This document shows positions 34,296 to 45,407 of a DNA stretch of 64,000 bases, in pieces (position 1 is the first letter of the stretch; each line of letters opens with the position of its first letter). This DNA comes from Neurospora intermedia (taxonomy: Eukaryota; Ascomycota; Sordariomycetes; Sordariales; Sordariaceae). The position numbers and the translations under genes are program-made. Below the pieces are notes generated by a model that saw only the letters and a program-made list of their open reading frames with translations, did not search any database and was not told where the DNA came from. The stretch covers positions 2,629,001-2,693,000 of the forward strand of contig BTPP01000001.1 in NCBI GenBank assembly GCA_037102815.1. Direction: 5' to 3'.

Positions 34296-36124
34296 TCACT
34301 CCGCGACAATCTTCACCCTTTCCACATCTAGCGTCTCCGTGTCCACAAGCACCACCTCTCTAGTCTCTGAGAACGACGGCACGGCAATCAACCGCACTGC
34401 TTGCCCGTCCGGTCCGTGTATCACTTTCGTCCCAAACTCGGGCTGGCAGCCGACGAAGAAGAGGTGGGGACACTCTTTGATTACGAAGGGCTCGTCTTCT
34501 TGGAAGGGGTAGGACCCTGTTTGATCAGACAGGTTAGTTCTTTGCTGATTCCCAGGGTAAAGGGGGGATTAAAAGGTGAATCTCGAAATCCAAGGATAAA
34601 GGGGAGGAAAAGAGTTGCTGCAAAAGGGGGAAAAGCAAAACTCACAAAGCGTATCCGGTGCCGTCGGCGCCACACACCTCCACCTGCACATGGCCTCCAT
34701 CATGCCCAGTCGATCCTCACTCTCCACATACTTGAACACATCATCCAGATTCTGTCCGCCTGTGCCCAGCACCCGCCACCCCTCGATCTCGCCCTCCCAT
34801 GGATTCGTCACGTTGTCGAACCACCCGGGCTCTTCTTCCTCCCCTGGCGCATCTCTGTCCTTGCCCGCCCCTGCTTTTGGGGGTGGCATGTACGTCCTCG
34901 ACTGCGGGAACATGGCCGGGTGGATCGGCTGTTGCGGGTAGCTCGCGTTGGCGGGGTCGAGCGCGCCCGGGAGCAGGGTGACGGGCATGGTGGGGAGGAG
35001 TTCACTCAGAAAGCTGTCCAAGAGTTGGGAGGGAACCGGGTTGTAGGAGCTGCTGTCGTAGCCGTACTTTTTGTTTTGTGGTTGGAACTTGTTTGTTACG
35101 GTGGTGGTGTCGAAGGCCGCCGCGGGTTTGGCCTGTTCGGCCGCCGTCGTGGAGATGGAGTTCCCCGCTATGATGAGGCGGGTGATGTGCGAGAGCTCGT
35201 CGCGTTGGACGGAGGGGTCGAGCGCTTCGCCGAGGAGGTACTCGAGAAGTAGATTGAGTTCCATGGCGTAGGAGGTGTCGGCGTTGGAGAACTCGAGGCC
35301 GGAGACGAGGGCAATCTTTTTGGAGGAGGGCCTGTGGGACTGCCCGGAGAAAGAGGCGTCCATCATTTCGACGTCTTCGGAGGAGTCTGCTTCCTTCTTG
35401 CCTTTCGAGAGCGACCAGCGCTCGGGTTGTGGTGGTAGTTCGGCGAAGAGGAGGTCGATGACTTCGAATTCGCCGTTGGCGTTCTCAGTGCCCATTACCG
35501 CAACGATGCAGCCGGTCACCATAAAGTGGTTTTGTAAAGCGTTACCGACAAGACGGATGCGGCCGGAGTCGTCTTCGAGCATTACCGAGTCTTCGCCGTT
35601 GCCGGAGTAGTAGTGGCCGACCGAGGTGGGAGCGGAGATCCAGCGCTATAACTTCATGTCAGCTGCCTGGTGTCCACCAAATGATAGTTTGAAACTCACA
35701 TCCTTGGAGACATCCTCGAGAATCGAGGGCTTCAGAGGCATGTCCATATAGACTGTTCCAGCTACCCAGCATAGTTCTCCCTGGCGAACATCTAGGACAC
35801 GCTCGACCCTCTTGACCTTCTCACCACCAAGCACTGTTCCCTCCCAAGCGGCGCTGGCGGCTGCCTCGACGGCGGGCCTGATCTTTGTAAGACGCAGAAA
35901 GTAGATGTCGGCATATTGTTGTTGATAGGGACGGGTTTTTTCGAGCTTGAAGGTGTGAAGGGGCTTGTAGTTGGTGATCTGGCGCTGAAGAGCCTCGGGC
36001 GCATCGCCTCTTCGTGAAGTCGGGTTGTTAGCTGATGATCGCCAGTGGAAGATGGATGATCCACTGCTACTCACGAGGGCTTCTGTAGCAAACCGCTACC
36101 GAGAACTTCGTCCAAGGTGACCAT
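34296..36124 (-). CDS. POLD2: DNA polymerase delta small (B) subunit
   Basis: Equivalent to yeast Pol31/Hys2 and fission yeast Cdc1: the essential non-catalytic subunit that links the catalytic subunit to the rest of nuclear DNA polymerase delta in lagging-strand synthesis and repair. Four exons join to 526 residues: 36075-36124, 35700-36009, 34646-35645 and 34296-34516. All introns (65, 54 and 129 nt) start GTGAGT. The N-terminal part (FKLEKTRPYQQQYADIYF) is the OB-fold region. KKIALVSGLEFSNAD (about residue 229) opens the inactive calcineurin-like phosphoesterase domain. LGMMEAMCRWRCVAPTAPDTL joins WSYPFQEDEPFVI across intron 3, exactly as in the family. It ends with VGCQPEFGTKVI and a short acidic tail. 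The start gives MVTLDEVLGSG. It shares a 508-bp divergent spacer with YTM1. Confidence 0.95.
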
Positions 36125-36632
36125 CGTATAATTGATATTGACAATTGCTCAATATGTAAGAACGACAAAAGCAATTGGTGTCTTATTCATGTGCTGCCTC
36201 GGAAACTGACTTCAAGGGACGAAACTCGACGACGCGCTTGACAATTTCGAGACGCGTAGCTCCAGTGGGTTCAATTAAGCTAGGTACATGACCGGTACTA
36301 CTCTAGTTTGGCGACGCTTCAGCACTGTGACCCTCACAGGAACCGTCGGCCCCGCTATAAAGTTCCGATAAGATAGGGGAACGTGGGGTAGCTAGAACAC
36401 TCCAGACCCCTGCGCTGCAAGGCTGGACAGAAAAAAATTGGATGGAGTCTTGGATTTGGCATGGCCTTGTGGTGTCCGCTGCAAAGTAAACATCCACACT
36501 CTCCTCCCGACGACGCCTGTTTCTCAGTAATTCAACCCAACCTGACTTTTACTTGTCAATTGATAGTATTCAGCCTGCCCATACCGAACAGCGACTACTC
36601 AATCCACCTAATCTCACAGCACAGGCACCGCC
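36125..36632. promoter_or_regulatory. Divergent promoter region of POLD2 and YTM1
   Basis: A 508-bp spacer separates the two start codons, so both 5' regions must lie here. Growth-linked replication and ribosome-biogenesis genes sharing a spacer makes co-regulation plausible but unproven. No TATA box was assigned. Confidence 0.6.
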
Positions 36633-38096
36633 ATGGACCACCCTACCGAATCAGGCGCCCAGGTCCGGGTGACCTTCACCACCCAGGAGGAGGACATCCA
36701 GCTCGATGAGAGCAAGCGCCAGCTCCTTGTCCCCGCCGACATCCGCCGTTATGGCCTTTCCCGTATTCTCAACTCCGAGTCCATGCTCGACACCAACTCG
36801 ATCCCCTTCGACTTCCTTGTCAACGGTAGCTTCCTCCGCGGCAGTCTTGAAGAGTACCTCAACGCCAACGGCCTCTCGCTCGAAACCAACATCACCCTTC
36901 AGTACGTTCGCAGTTTGATCCCACCAACATACGAGGCCAGCTTTGAGCACGACGACTGGGTCAGCGCCGTCGATGTTCTTTGCGCTACTTCTCCTGCGGG
37001 CCGCTGGTCCGGCGACAACTTCCAGCGCGGCCAAGACCGCATCCTCTCTGCCTCGTACGACGGTCTCCTCAGGATATGGGACGCCTCCGGAAACGTGATC
37101 GGCACCTCGCCCTCGGGCAGCCACGGTGGTCACACTGCCAGCATAAAAGCTGCCAAATTCCTCTCCAGCACTCAGATCGCCTCGGCCGGCATGGACCGCA
37201 CAGTTCGCGTATGGAAGTACACCGAGTCGGGCGAGTCGTACGAGCGCCGCGGCGAGCTGAAGCCCACCCTCGAACTGTACGGCCACACCTCCTCGATCGA
37301 CTCGCTCGAGGTTGACGGCGCCTCGAAGCGCATCCTCACTGCCTCCGCCGACGGCTCCATTGGTTTCTGGACCACCTCCAAGGCCTCCGCGCCCGAAGTC
37401 TCCGATTCCTCGCTCCTCCCCGGCGCCCACACCTCCAAGCGCCGCAAGCTCGCGACCTCCGTCACCGCCGCCCAGCGCGGCGCGCTCGCCCTCATGAACA
37501 TCCACAATGCGCCCGCCACGGCCGCCGTCTTCGACCCCCGCGACCGCACCGTCGCCTACTCCGTGTCGCAGGACCACACCGTTAAGACCATCGACCTGAC
37601 CACCTCCAGCGTGGTCAGCACCTTCACAACCTCGCATGCGCTCCTCTCGCTCGCGGCCCTGCCGCGCTCCTCGGCCTCGGCGCCCCTTCTCGCCTGCGGT
37701 ACCTCCGCCCGACACATTACCCTCGTCGACCCGCGCACCAGCACGGCCGCGACGAGCGTCATGACGCTGCGTGGGCACGCCAACAAGGTGGTCAGCCTGG
37801 CGGCGAACCCGGAGAACGAGTACTCGCTGGTTTCGGGCTCGCACGACGGGACGTGCCGGATCTGGGATCTGCGGTCGGTCCGGCCAGCGACCAAGGACGA
37901 GGGCGGCATGGGCAGCGTCAGCGAACCCGTGTACGTGATTGATCGCGAGAGCCAGCAGGGCAAGAAGAAGAAGAGCAGTGTGACGGGCGACGGGTGCAAG
38001 GTGTTCAGCGTGGTGTGGGATCAGCTGGGCATCTTCAGCGGTGGTGAGGATAAGAAGGTGCAGATTAATAAGGGGAGGGGTGTGAATGCCGAGTAG
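36633..38096 (+). CDS. YTM1: Ribosome biogenesis protein YTM1 (WDR12)
   Basis: A single exon of 487 residues, usual for the family. The N-terminal NLE (ubiquitin-like) domain spans about residues 9-85 ([14 protein letters not shown] ... [16 protein letters not shown]). WD40 repeats follow, with GH...WD-type units: [49 protein letters not shown] and [12 protein letters not shown]. Ytm1 binds Erb1 and Nop7 (the PeBoW complex) in the nucleolus, and its NLE domain is pulled by the AAA ATPase Rea1/Mdn1 to release assembly factors from the pre-60S particle. The NLE start and the presence of a [13 protein letters not shown] insert before the last blade support the assignment. Codon use is strongly GC-biased at third positions, in contrast to the RIP block. 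Confidence 0.95.
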   Translation: MDHPTESGAQVRVTFTTQEEDIQLDESKRQLLVPADIRRYGLSRILNSESMLDTNSIPFDFLVNGSFLRGSLEEYLNANGLSLETNITLQYVRSLIPPTYEASFEHDDWVSAVDVLCATSPAGRWSGDNFQRGQDRILSASYDGLLRIWDASGNVIGTSPSGSHGGHTASIKAAKFLSSTQIASAGMDRTVRVWKYTESGESYERRGELKPTLELYGHTSSIDSLEVDGASKRILTASADGSIGFWTTSKASAPEVSDSSLLPGAHTSKRRKLATSVTAAQRGALALMNIHNAPATAAVFDPRDRTVAYSVSQDHTVKTIDLTTSSVVSTFTTSHALLSLAALPRSSASAPLLACGTSARHITLVDPRTSTAATSVMTLRGHANKVVSLAANPENEYSLVSGSHDGTCRIWDLRSVRPATKDEGGMGSVSEPVYVIDRESQQGKKKKSSVTGDGCKVFSVVWDQLGIFSGGEDKKVQINKGRGVNAE

Positions 38097-38475
38097 AGAA
38101 AGAAAGATGGTCAGGAAAGAGGGGGTTGTAGATGAAGAGAAGGGAAGCAGAAGAACTTGGTTGTTATGATATACCCAGGATAGATAAAATGGAATGTGAA
38201 TACTGTACAAGACATCTTTGTGGTATCTGCAGGGACGAGGCCAATAACAGCCGTGGCGAATAGATTCTTTCTGAACTGAATGGCAATCGAGAAATGTACT
38301 GACCTGGGGCATAGACTAGATGGCTTCTGCAGAGTCCAGTCAGAGGTTGTTCTAAGGATTATACAAGGTTCATCTACCAACATCTAAAAGGAGCCAAGTC
38401 GGTCTCGGGGTATAGGTGCATCGTCGACATCTTTCCTTTCTTGTTCAGCACTCGACCAGCAGCTCAAGAACCGGC
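38097..38475. other. Convergent 3' spacer
   Basis: 380 bp between the ends of YTM1 (+) and the exonuclease gene (-). It must contain both polyadenylation regions. Nothing else is seen. Confidence 0.6.
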
Positions 38476-40830
38476 TCAGTGACTCCTCGACATCTTCCTT
38501 AACCTCTCCACCTCTTCTTCATCAACCGTCGCTTGACTGCTACTATTGGCCAGCGTCAAGTCCTCATCAAAGTCCAAATCCCCAGCCTCCAACGCAGCCT
38601 TCATCACATCCTCCACGCTCTCTTCCTTCGGCTTTATCTCCACATCTTCCTGTGCCTCGTCTACCTCCTCACCGTCAACCTCCTCTACCTCCCCTTCCTG
38701 CTCCTGCTCCTGCCCAAAAATCTCATCCAACGCCTCCAACTCACTCTTCCCCTTCACCCCCTCCCCATCCATCACCCCCGTCCCATTCACCCCACGCGCC
38801 TCGACCTCCTCATACAACGCACACAGCATCTGCACGCCCTGCCACCTGAACTTCAACGTCTCCTCCGAAATCACCCCAGAGCCAAAAATCTCCTCCTTCA
38901 TCCGCTTCGGCTCAAACGACAGCCTACCCTTTTCCTTCTGAATAGCCAGCAGAATGTATTGCGCGGCCGTGCTAGTCTTGATGCCGAGCAACGCGGCCAG
39001 AGCTTCGCAGTTCATCGACGGATTGCGAGACCAGAGGTAGTAGGCGCGCAGGTTGGCGACGGAGAGGGCGGATTTGGGGGCAGAGGTTTGTTTGCGGGAG
39101 ATATGGGAGAGGAGGTAGTTCTGGGCCCAGAGGGTGGCTTCGGAGATGAGGGGGTCGATTGGTTTGGGTACTTTGGACTCTTTGGACTCGCCGGGTTCTT
39201 TGGGGGTCCGTTTGCGTTTTGTGGATGTTGTGGCCGTTGATGTTGTTGAGGGTTCGGTGGTTTTCTTGCTTGTGCCATTCTTGCCGGTTTTGGTGGTGGC
39301 AGAGACTAAAGCGTCTTCGCCGCTGAGGGTCGTGCTCCCGTCTCCTTCGATTTCGACGTTGATATTGTCACCCACAGTGGAGAGGTAGTTGGCTGATAGA
39401 GTGGCGTCAGGCGCGGCCGTTACTTCCGAAAACTGTTCGTCTAATAAGCCGGCTTCTTCGAAGATGACGTCCGCGGCGAGCCTGATGGGCAGCTTGAGCT
39501 CGGCGGCGTACGGGAGGGGAGGAGTGGGGTTAAGTTGCTTTCGTTGGTGGTCCATCATGGCGAAGAGCTGTACGCCGGCGTAGGCGTCGGATCCTGAGTA
39601 GAGGATTTGGTCCATGTTCAGGGGCTTGGACCATTCACTTGTCCGGACTGCTCCTTTGAACATTGGCAACTGGAGGACCTCCTTTACCAATGTTGCCAAC
39701 GGGACAAGGCGTCTGTTGACAAGCTTGTGCTCACCGGAAGCAGAGTACTTGACGAGCTTATACAAGTGAGAGAGCTCATAAATTCCCTTTGCTTCGATCC
39801 CGAGGAACGTTTTCAGACGGGTGCAGTCGCCCATGATCCAGACACCGGCTTTGACAACATCGGCGTCCTCGATGATTTGCTTGAGTAACGGAGAAGCAAG
39901 CTCATCCTTCCTCGGATAGAGCGAAATGTGAAAGATTCCAATACGCTTCTCCGAAGCAATCTGGATAACCGACACGTTTTGCCTCGGGCCGTGGCTCTCC
40001 TTTGCGCTGATTTCCCATTCCAAGTCAAGACCGAGAATCTTGTCATCCATGAAGTACTGCTTCAAGACCCTCTCAGTGGTGGTCGCACTTCTGCAGTAAT
40101 GGACCTTAACCTTCTCGTTCATGTTTCCATCCTTGTCGGGCCCACGATAGAGGTTGTAAGTCCAGTAAGACTTTGGAGTGCCCTCGGCCGCCTTCTTCGC
40201 CTCCTTGAAGAGATCCTCGGACATGGTGAAGCTGAGTGGTGTGAACGGAGGCTTGAGGGAAGCATCCTCATCTTTCGACTCAACGTTCCCATCTTCGAGT
40301 ATGAGTTGGAACTGTTTCTCCAGTCCTTCCTGTGCATCCACAAACTCCTGCCCCTGGGAGTCTAACGTCGTTCCATTCGCGTCAGGATTTCCCTGAGGTA
40401 CACCTGTGGAGTTGAAGACACCATCGTGGTTGGGCGGAAGAACAGGTTCCGGGTTTGAGGCTGCTGATACCGCAGAGTCACTGTGATATCTTGCCAAAGA
40501 TGGCAGTTGCGGGTATCCAACTATGCCGCGACTATCGCCAGCAAACGTAATGCCCCGGCTTGAATTCCATGTCTGATCTTTCCTCTCCATGGCGCCAAGA
40601 TGTCTTGATTTGTGTAAAAACCCCGGTCAGCCAAAAATACGCGGAGAAGTAGTAAGAACCTGGAAGAGCCAGTGAACCTACACTGGATAACGGGATGTGG
40701 AAGGAATCGAAGATGAGGGCGAAGAAGCAAAGAAACGCCGCCGGCATTGTCTCAGACTCAAGCTGGTGGTGCTGTTTACGGCGTTGGCACCAGCGCCGAT
40801 GGCTTGTGGTATAGGGTGCGGGGACCTCAT
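38476..40830 (-). CDS. DEDDy 3'-5' exonuclease domain protein, probable mitochondrial presequence
   Basis: The model is two exons, 40682-40830 and 38476-40603, joined over a 78-nt intron (5' GTAGGT, branch CTGAC, 3' AAG), giving 758 residues. The first exon adds an Arg/Ser-rich start (LSLRQCRRRFFASS) typical of a mitochondrial targeting sequence. If translation began in exon 2 (40590) the product would be 704 residues without it. The exonuclease core has all DEDD motifs: LDLEWE (Exo I, about residue 242), VKAGVWIMGDCTRL (Exo II) and YSGSDAYAGVQL (Exo III, with the Tyr of the DEDDy class), as in WRN/Rrp6-type nucleases. After a low-complexity Thr/Lys linker there is a helical region (LRAYYLWSRNPSMNCEALAAL) resembling an HRDC or helix-turn-helix fold, then an acidic tail. 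Substrate is unknown. Confidence 0.85.
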
Positions 40831-41535
40831 TATAGCGATGGATGGCAAGCGCAGATCACAAAGTTGCCGAGTGCCTGGCAGGTATGCGTGGTAGGTAGAG
40901 GTAGGTAGGTAGTAAGTGATGTTGCAGGTTGTTAAGGCCCAGAGAATTGCGCCATGACCTGTCGATTCGTTTGAATGCTGACAGAGGGGAACGAGACGAC
41001 AAGGTGGTGGTTTCAGGGCATTGATATGTTGGTTCGGGTCAAAGTGGGGGAAGAGAAGAAGTCGGAGACGGAGTGGACGTTGAAACTTCAAAGTTGAACA
41101 AATATTGGACGGAGAAATACCTTCCAGGATGTTACAACGTTGGCTGCTGGCAGGCAGAAACGCGAACGTATTTGGTTGCCTCCAAATACTGAAATCACAA
41201 ACTGTTTGTTTTGTTCCGTCACAAGGAAGGATCGATGTGAATTGATTCGGTTGCCACTGCAACAGCAGCGCTGTCACGACGTCCAGCCGCTGCCGAGTTG
41301 CTGCTGAAGCCTAGATACCCCGTTTATTCTCATATGCATGGGTACAAGCATAAGCTGCGCCAAGAATCCGAGTCCACGCTGATACTGTGGGAATTGCTGA
41401 TCTTTTTTACTGTACAACAGCTACGCACGCCCCGTCGCCTTGGCCTCACAATCGAAGCTCAGTGAACGGCCACTGAACGTCCCTTTCGACATCCAGACTT
41501 ACCTAAAGACTCGACCATTCCACACCACATACAAC
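40831..41535. promoter_or_regulatory. Divergent spacer between exonuclease and LSM5
   Basis: 705 bp containing both 5' regions. A TAGGTAGGTAGTA-type motif lies near 40,895, the same motif family that recurs in spacers at 50.7 kb and 60.4 kb. No gene is seen. Confidence 0.5.
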
Positions 41536-42150
41536 ATGGCCTCGCAATTACTTCCTCTCGGTGAGTGAGAGAGCTCATGCTGGGTACCACTACTCAGGTA
41601 TCAAGAATAAGACAGCTAACGTGGTGTTTTTCCCCCAGAGCTCATCGACAAGTGTGTTGGCTCCCGCATCTGGGTTGTCATGAAGGGAGACAAGGGCACG
41701 TTATGCCATCCTAGCTGCCCCTGCTGGACTTTGACTTATCGATGGATGTGCTGACTGGCGATGGGATGAAAACAGAGTTCTCAGGCACTCTTGTTGGTTT
41801 CGATGACTACGTTAGTAAGTAGCGGGCCTCTCCCCACCATCCCCTGTCTTCATATCGTCCCACGGAGCCTTATGCTAACCCAATTTCACATAGACATGGT
41901 TTTGGAGGACGTCACTGAGTTGTATGACACGTCCTACTCTGCAAGTAGTTCATGAAGGACATTACTAACTTCACTCTTCCTCGATCAGCGACTACTCCGG
42001 CAACCACACCAAGTTGAAGAAGATCCTGTTGAACGGCAACAATATCTGCATGGTGGGTCATCGTCGTCATCAAGCTCGCGTTTACAAACAACTAACAGCT
42101 GTGCTCAGTTGATTCCCGGTGGTGAAGGTCCAATTGCGGCATCTGCCTGA
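41536..42150 (+). CDS. LSM5: U6 snRNA-associated Sm-like protein LSm5
   Basis: Six exons (41536-41560, 41639-41695, 41776-41814, 41894-41921, 41989-42052, 42109-42150) join to 84 residues, a normal length for LSm5. The Sm1 fold is [20 protein letters not shown], then [20 protein letters not shown]; the Sm2 part ends [17 protein letters not shown]. LSm5 is a ring subunit of LSm2-8 (binds the U6 snRNA 3' end in the nucleus) and LSm1-7 (mRNA decapping in the cytoplasm). Intron 2 is non-canonical: it starts GCACGT at 41696 and ends CAG at 41775. Only this GC-AG choice keeps the conserved [13 protein letters not shown] frame, because the nearby GTTATG would shift it. The other introns are GT-AG with clear CTAAC branch points. 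Intron density is high for a 255-nt gene, as usual for this gene in filamentous fungi. Confidence 0.95.
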
Positions 42151-42641
42151 TTTAAAGGCTTGAGAGGATACATGAGGCATGGCCGCATTAGGAAGAAGCA
42201 ATCATCATCAGCATATCACGAAATACGAATGGACGTTTTTTTGCCCTCTGTCGATTGCTTCAAGAGGAAATCAATGATAATAGGCAATTCAGACTAATTC
42301 CTAAACACTTCCAAGGAAATTGCTGCCATACATAGCTCACATGAGGTAGGTTGAACTATAATCCTCCATCATATTTCATACTGCTCGTTTGACCCGACTT
42401 GACCAAAAAATTCTCTCAGGTTAGCAAGATCAGCAGTTCCTCCTAACCTGAACCAAGCGCTTTTGGATCACCTCTTCAATTGAGGAGGAAAAAAAGAAAT
42501 GGCTGCCTGCTACTGCAACTTACCTGATATCGGAGCACCAGCAACATTGAATATCCAAACCCACCCAACCACCCAACCAGCCGTCCTTGCTCCCTTCCAC
42601 AAGCCATAACAGCCCAACCAACATTCAACCACCACCACACT
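42151..42641. other. Convergent 3' spacer
   Basis: About 490 bp between LSM5 (+) and the AAA ATPase gene (-). Only short, domain-free frames are present. Confidence 0.6.
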
Positions 42642-45407
42642 TCAAATAGCCTTAGCATCCAAAATCTTGCTCTTACTCTCCTTCGCCTTGACCAGCTCCT
42701 CCACCCACTTATCCACCTCCGCCAACGCCCTTCTGGGATCCTTCTTGCGCCTCAACAGAAAGCCCTGGATCTCCGCCGGACTGAGGATCTGGGATGCCGG
42801 GATTTTGAGAGAAAACTCCCTGGCGATCTTTTGAAGTTCTTGCCTAGTCAGGGGGGTGATGTGGAGGGGGACGGGACTTTCCGTCTTTTCTTCTGCTGGT
42901 TGTTGTTGTTTCTCCTTGTCTTTGGCCGTCGCAGCCGCGGCGGCGGTGGTGATGGTGGGAACAGGAGGAGGAGCAGAGGCGATGTCCTCTTCGCCAATGA
43001 CGGTTGCGTCACTAGAGCAACTGCTGACGGAGGACTTGCGGAGGTTGTTGTCGTCGAGGAGTTTGAGATCAACGATCTTGGGGTCTATGGGATGCTGTTG
43101 TTGTTTTTCTTCATCCTTCTCAGCGGTGGTACCGGTGCCGGTGCCGGTGCCATCCGGGGACGCAACCCCCGTGTGAGGAGAATGAACGATTGGAGGCAAT
43201 GTAGTAGCTGCCGATGTGGTGCTAGCTGTGACCTTATTCCCAACTTGGGTAAATGTCACTGTGGCTGGGTTCACCACATCGGCTTCGTACATCCTCTCAA
43301 ATAGCTCCCTGACTTGTTCCTGCGTGGCGTTGAGGAAAGCAATCTGGATGTCGACCCTGCCCGGTCGAAGTAGTGCTTCGTCTAGCTTCTCTGGCTTGTT
43401 GGTTGTCATGATGAGCACGCGGCCTTCATGCGAGGCGACGCCGTCGATGGCGTTGAGTAAACCTGATAGCGAAATGCCTCGCTCTCGGTCATACGGAGAC
43501 GGCCGTCTGCGACCGTACTGTCTCCGGACCAAGTCCAGGTTATGAAGTGTAGTGGCAGCGAACGTCTTCGACATCCTTTTTCTCTTCTGCTTCTTCTTGT
43601 GCTTCTTCTCTTTGGCCGTCATGGGCTTCTTCTTCTTGTCGGTAGTGCTGCTAGATTCTTGTTTCGTTATTTTCTCTCCAGTTTCTCTGGCATCATCTGC
43701 AGAAGAGGTGGGCTTCTCCTCGCCCTCGGAGGCAGCAGGTTTCTGTTCCTCCTTTTCAGAAGTGGTATTCTTTTCGTCAGTAACCTTCTCATCTGCCTTT
43801 TCCTCGTCATTACCCTCTTTAAGCATCTCCTTCAAGGCAGCCAGCTTCTCCGCCACTTCCTTCTCAAGAGCCTCCTGCTCCGCCGTCACCTGCTTTCCCT
43901 TCCCTTTCCTCTTCTTCCTCGCCAACTTGCCCTCCAAAAATATCACCTCCAGTGCCCTCTTCTTCTCACTCATCAAATAATCATCGTCACTATCACTACT
44001 CGCACCCCCATCACTACCACTACCCTCACTACTACTACTACTCTCCTCATCCGTCTCATCCTTTCTATTCACCAATCCCGCCGTATCAATATCCTCCAAC
44101 AGCACCACACACCGTCTCGGCAAATTCGTAAACAACAGTGCCAGATCATCCTCCGTCAGATTCTGATCCAACAACGAAATCACAAAGATATCCAGCCCAA
44201 ACACCCCCGCCAGCGCAAAACTCAAGCTCGTCTTGCCCGTCCCCGGCGGGCCATGAAACAGGTATCCCCTGCGCAACGGGATCCCGCGCTCGCCATACCA
44301 CTGCGCCGTGTCCCTGTGCAGATACTCGTTCATATCCTGCAACACCATCAGCTTTTGCTTCTCGTCCAGCACCACCGTGTCCATGGGCCGGATGGGCCGA
44401 TCGGCCACCTCGGCCCAGACATGTCGGCCGCCGTAGATGCGCATCTCGGGCCGCGCCGGCCGGCGCACTACGGTCGTGGCCGCCTGGCGGTTGTGGTTCC
44501 ATTCCTTGGTGAACTGGATAAAGTTCTTGATGGGCCCGGCGGAGAAGCCGACGGCGGTGATGACGAGGTTCTCCTCGCGGCGCATCGAGAGACCCCGCCA
44601 CTCGGACTGGTGCGCAATGTTGGAGCGCGTCCGGTTGAGCCAGAAGTAGGTGCCGGCGAAGGTGAAGGTGTAGGGCACGTTGACGGCAGGGAGGAAGCGA
44701 GGGGGTTTTTGGTGCTTGTGAGTGGAGAAGTTGAGGCAGGCTTCGCCGTTGGGGAGGATGGTGGGGGCTTGTTTTTTCTTGTTTTTGGTGGTGGTGGTGT
44801 TGGAAGGGTCTGTGGTATTATTGGTAGTGCTGGTGCTGGTGGTGACGGTAGTGGCCGTGGTGGTGGTAATGGCGGTTTTGACAGCGGCAGCTCCGGCAGC
44901 GGCAGCGGCTCCGGCCTCGTCGTCCTCGTCGTGGTCGTCGGCGCTGCCGGCTATGGTGTCGGCTTGAAGGAAGCGTGTCTTGGCTGCGTTGGGCTGGACG
45001 GCGACCCAACGCATAATGTGGATGAAGATCGGGTCGTCGTCACCGACTTCGACTCTGGCGGTGAACCAGTTGCAGATGATGTCTTCGACCACGAGCATTT
45101 TTACCTCGGACCAGAGTCTTTTGGCGGCCCATACGATAGGACCCAGGGATAGGAGGATTGTGGGATCGAAGCCGAGCCAGCTGGTGATTGCTCGGTGACA
45201 GGACACTAGGAAGTCTCTGACGGCCGGTGGAAGGTACATGTCCAGCATGGGGCTGAGGCTCGCTAGGAGGTTGTCAGGCAGTAACATTGTTGGGGCCTGG
45301 GTGGTATCGTTGATGATGGTTGTGGTGATGTTGATGGCTTCGCCACTGCCGGTAGAGGCATCTACCAGCGTGGAGAGTACCCATATCATGAGCATGTGAC
45401 AGTCCAT
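42642..45407 (-). CDS. BCS1-like AAA ATPase with a long charged insert
   Basis: A single exon of 921 residues, about twice the length of canonical Bcs1 (roughly 450). Residues 45-310 fit a BCS1 N-terminal domain (RWVAVQPN; SNIAHQSEWRGLSMRREENL) and include hydrophobic stretches near residues 5-15 and 82-95. The AAA module follows: Walker A GPPGTGKTS at about 386, Walker B CVVLLEDID at about 432. A Ser/Glu/Lys-rich insert of about 190 residues comes next, and then the second region of homology (SLLNAIDG-like SGLLNAIDGVASHEGR ... TTNKPEKLDEALLRPGRVD). The C terminus has an arginine-rich helix (FLLRRKKDPRRALAEVDKW). Canonical Bcs1 inserts the Rieske protein into mitochondrial complex III. This is one of the divergent fungal paralogues, whose function is mostly unknown, so I leave out a symbol. 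Confidence 0.88.
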   Translation of the reverse strand: MDCHMLMIWVLSTLVDASTGSGEAINITTTIINDTTQAPTMLLPDNLLASLSPMLDMYLPPAVRDFLVSCHRAITSWLGFDPTILLSLGPIVWAAKRLWSEVKMLVVEDIICNWFTARVEVGDDDPIFIHIMRWVAVQPNAAKTRFLQADTIAGSADDHDEDDEAGAAAAAGAAAVKTAITTTTATTVTTSTSTTNNTTDPSNTTTTKNKKKQAPTILPNGEACLNFSTHKHQKPPRFLPAVNVPYTFTFAGTYFWLNRTRSNIAHQSEWRGLSMRREENLVITAVGFSAGPIKNFIQFTKEWNHNRQAATTVVRRPARPEMRIYGGRHVWAEVADRPIRPMDTVVLDEKQKLMVLQDMNEYLHRDTAQWYGERGIPLRRGYLFHGPPGTGKTSLSFALAGVFGLDIFVISLLDQNLTEDDLALLFTNLPRRCVVLLEDIDTAGLVNRKDETDEESSSSSEGSGSDGGASSDSDDDYLMSEKKRALEVIFLEGKLARKKRKGKGKQVTAEQEALEKEVAEKLAALKEMLKEGNDEEKADEKVTDEKNTTSEKEEQKPAASEGEEKPTSSADDARETGEKITKQESSSTTDKKKKPMTAKEKKHKKKQKRKRMSKTFAATTLHNLDLVRRQYGRRRPSPYDRERGISLSGLLNAIDGVASHEGRVLIMTTNKPEKLDEALLRPGRVDIQIAFLNATQEQVRELFERMYEADVVNPATVTFTQVGNKVTASTTSAATTLPPIVHSPHTGVASPDGTGTGTGTTAEKDEEKQQQHPIDPKIVDLKLLDDNNLRKSSVSSCSSDATVIGEEDIASAPPPVPTITTAAAAATAKDKEKQQQPAEEKTESPVPLHITPLTRQELQKIAREFSLKIPASQILSPAEIQGFLLRRKKDPRRALAEVDKWVEELVKAKESKSKILDAKAI

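Noticed and set aside
34401-35252. A 283-codon plus-strand frame
   Set aside because: It overlaps exons 3 and 4 of the polymerase delta subunit on the other strand and crosses its intron 3. No domain is seen.
36651-38312. A 553-codon minus-strand open frame over YTM1
   Set aside because: It is antisense to YTM1, whose WD40 and NLE motifs are clear. The long frame is a by-product of strong third-position GC bias.
43542-45152. A 536-codon plus-strand open frame
   Set aside because: It lies antisense to the AAA ATPase gene and has a low-complexity Leu/Arg/Gly composition with no domain.
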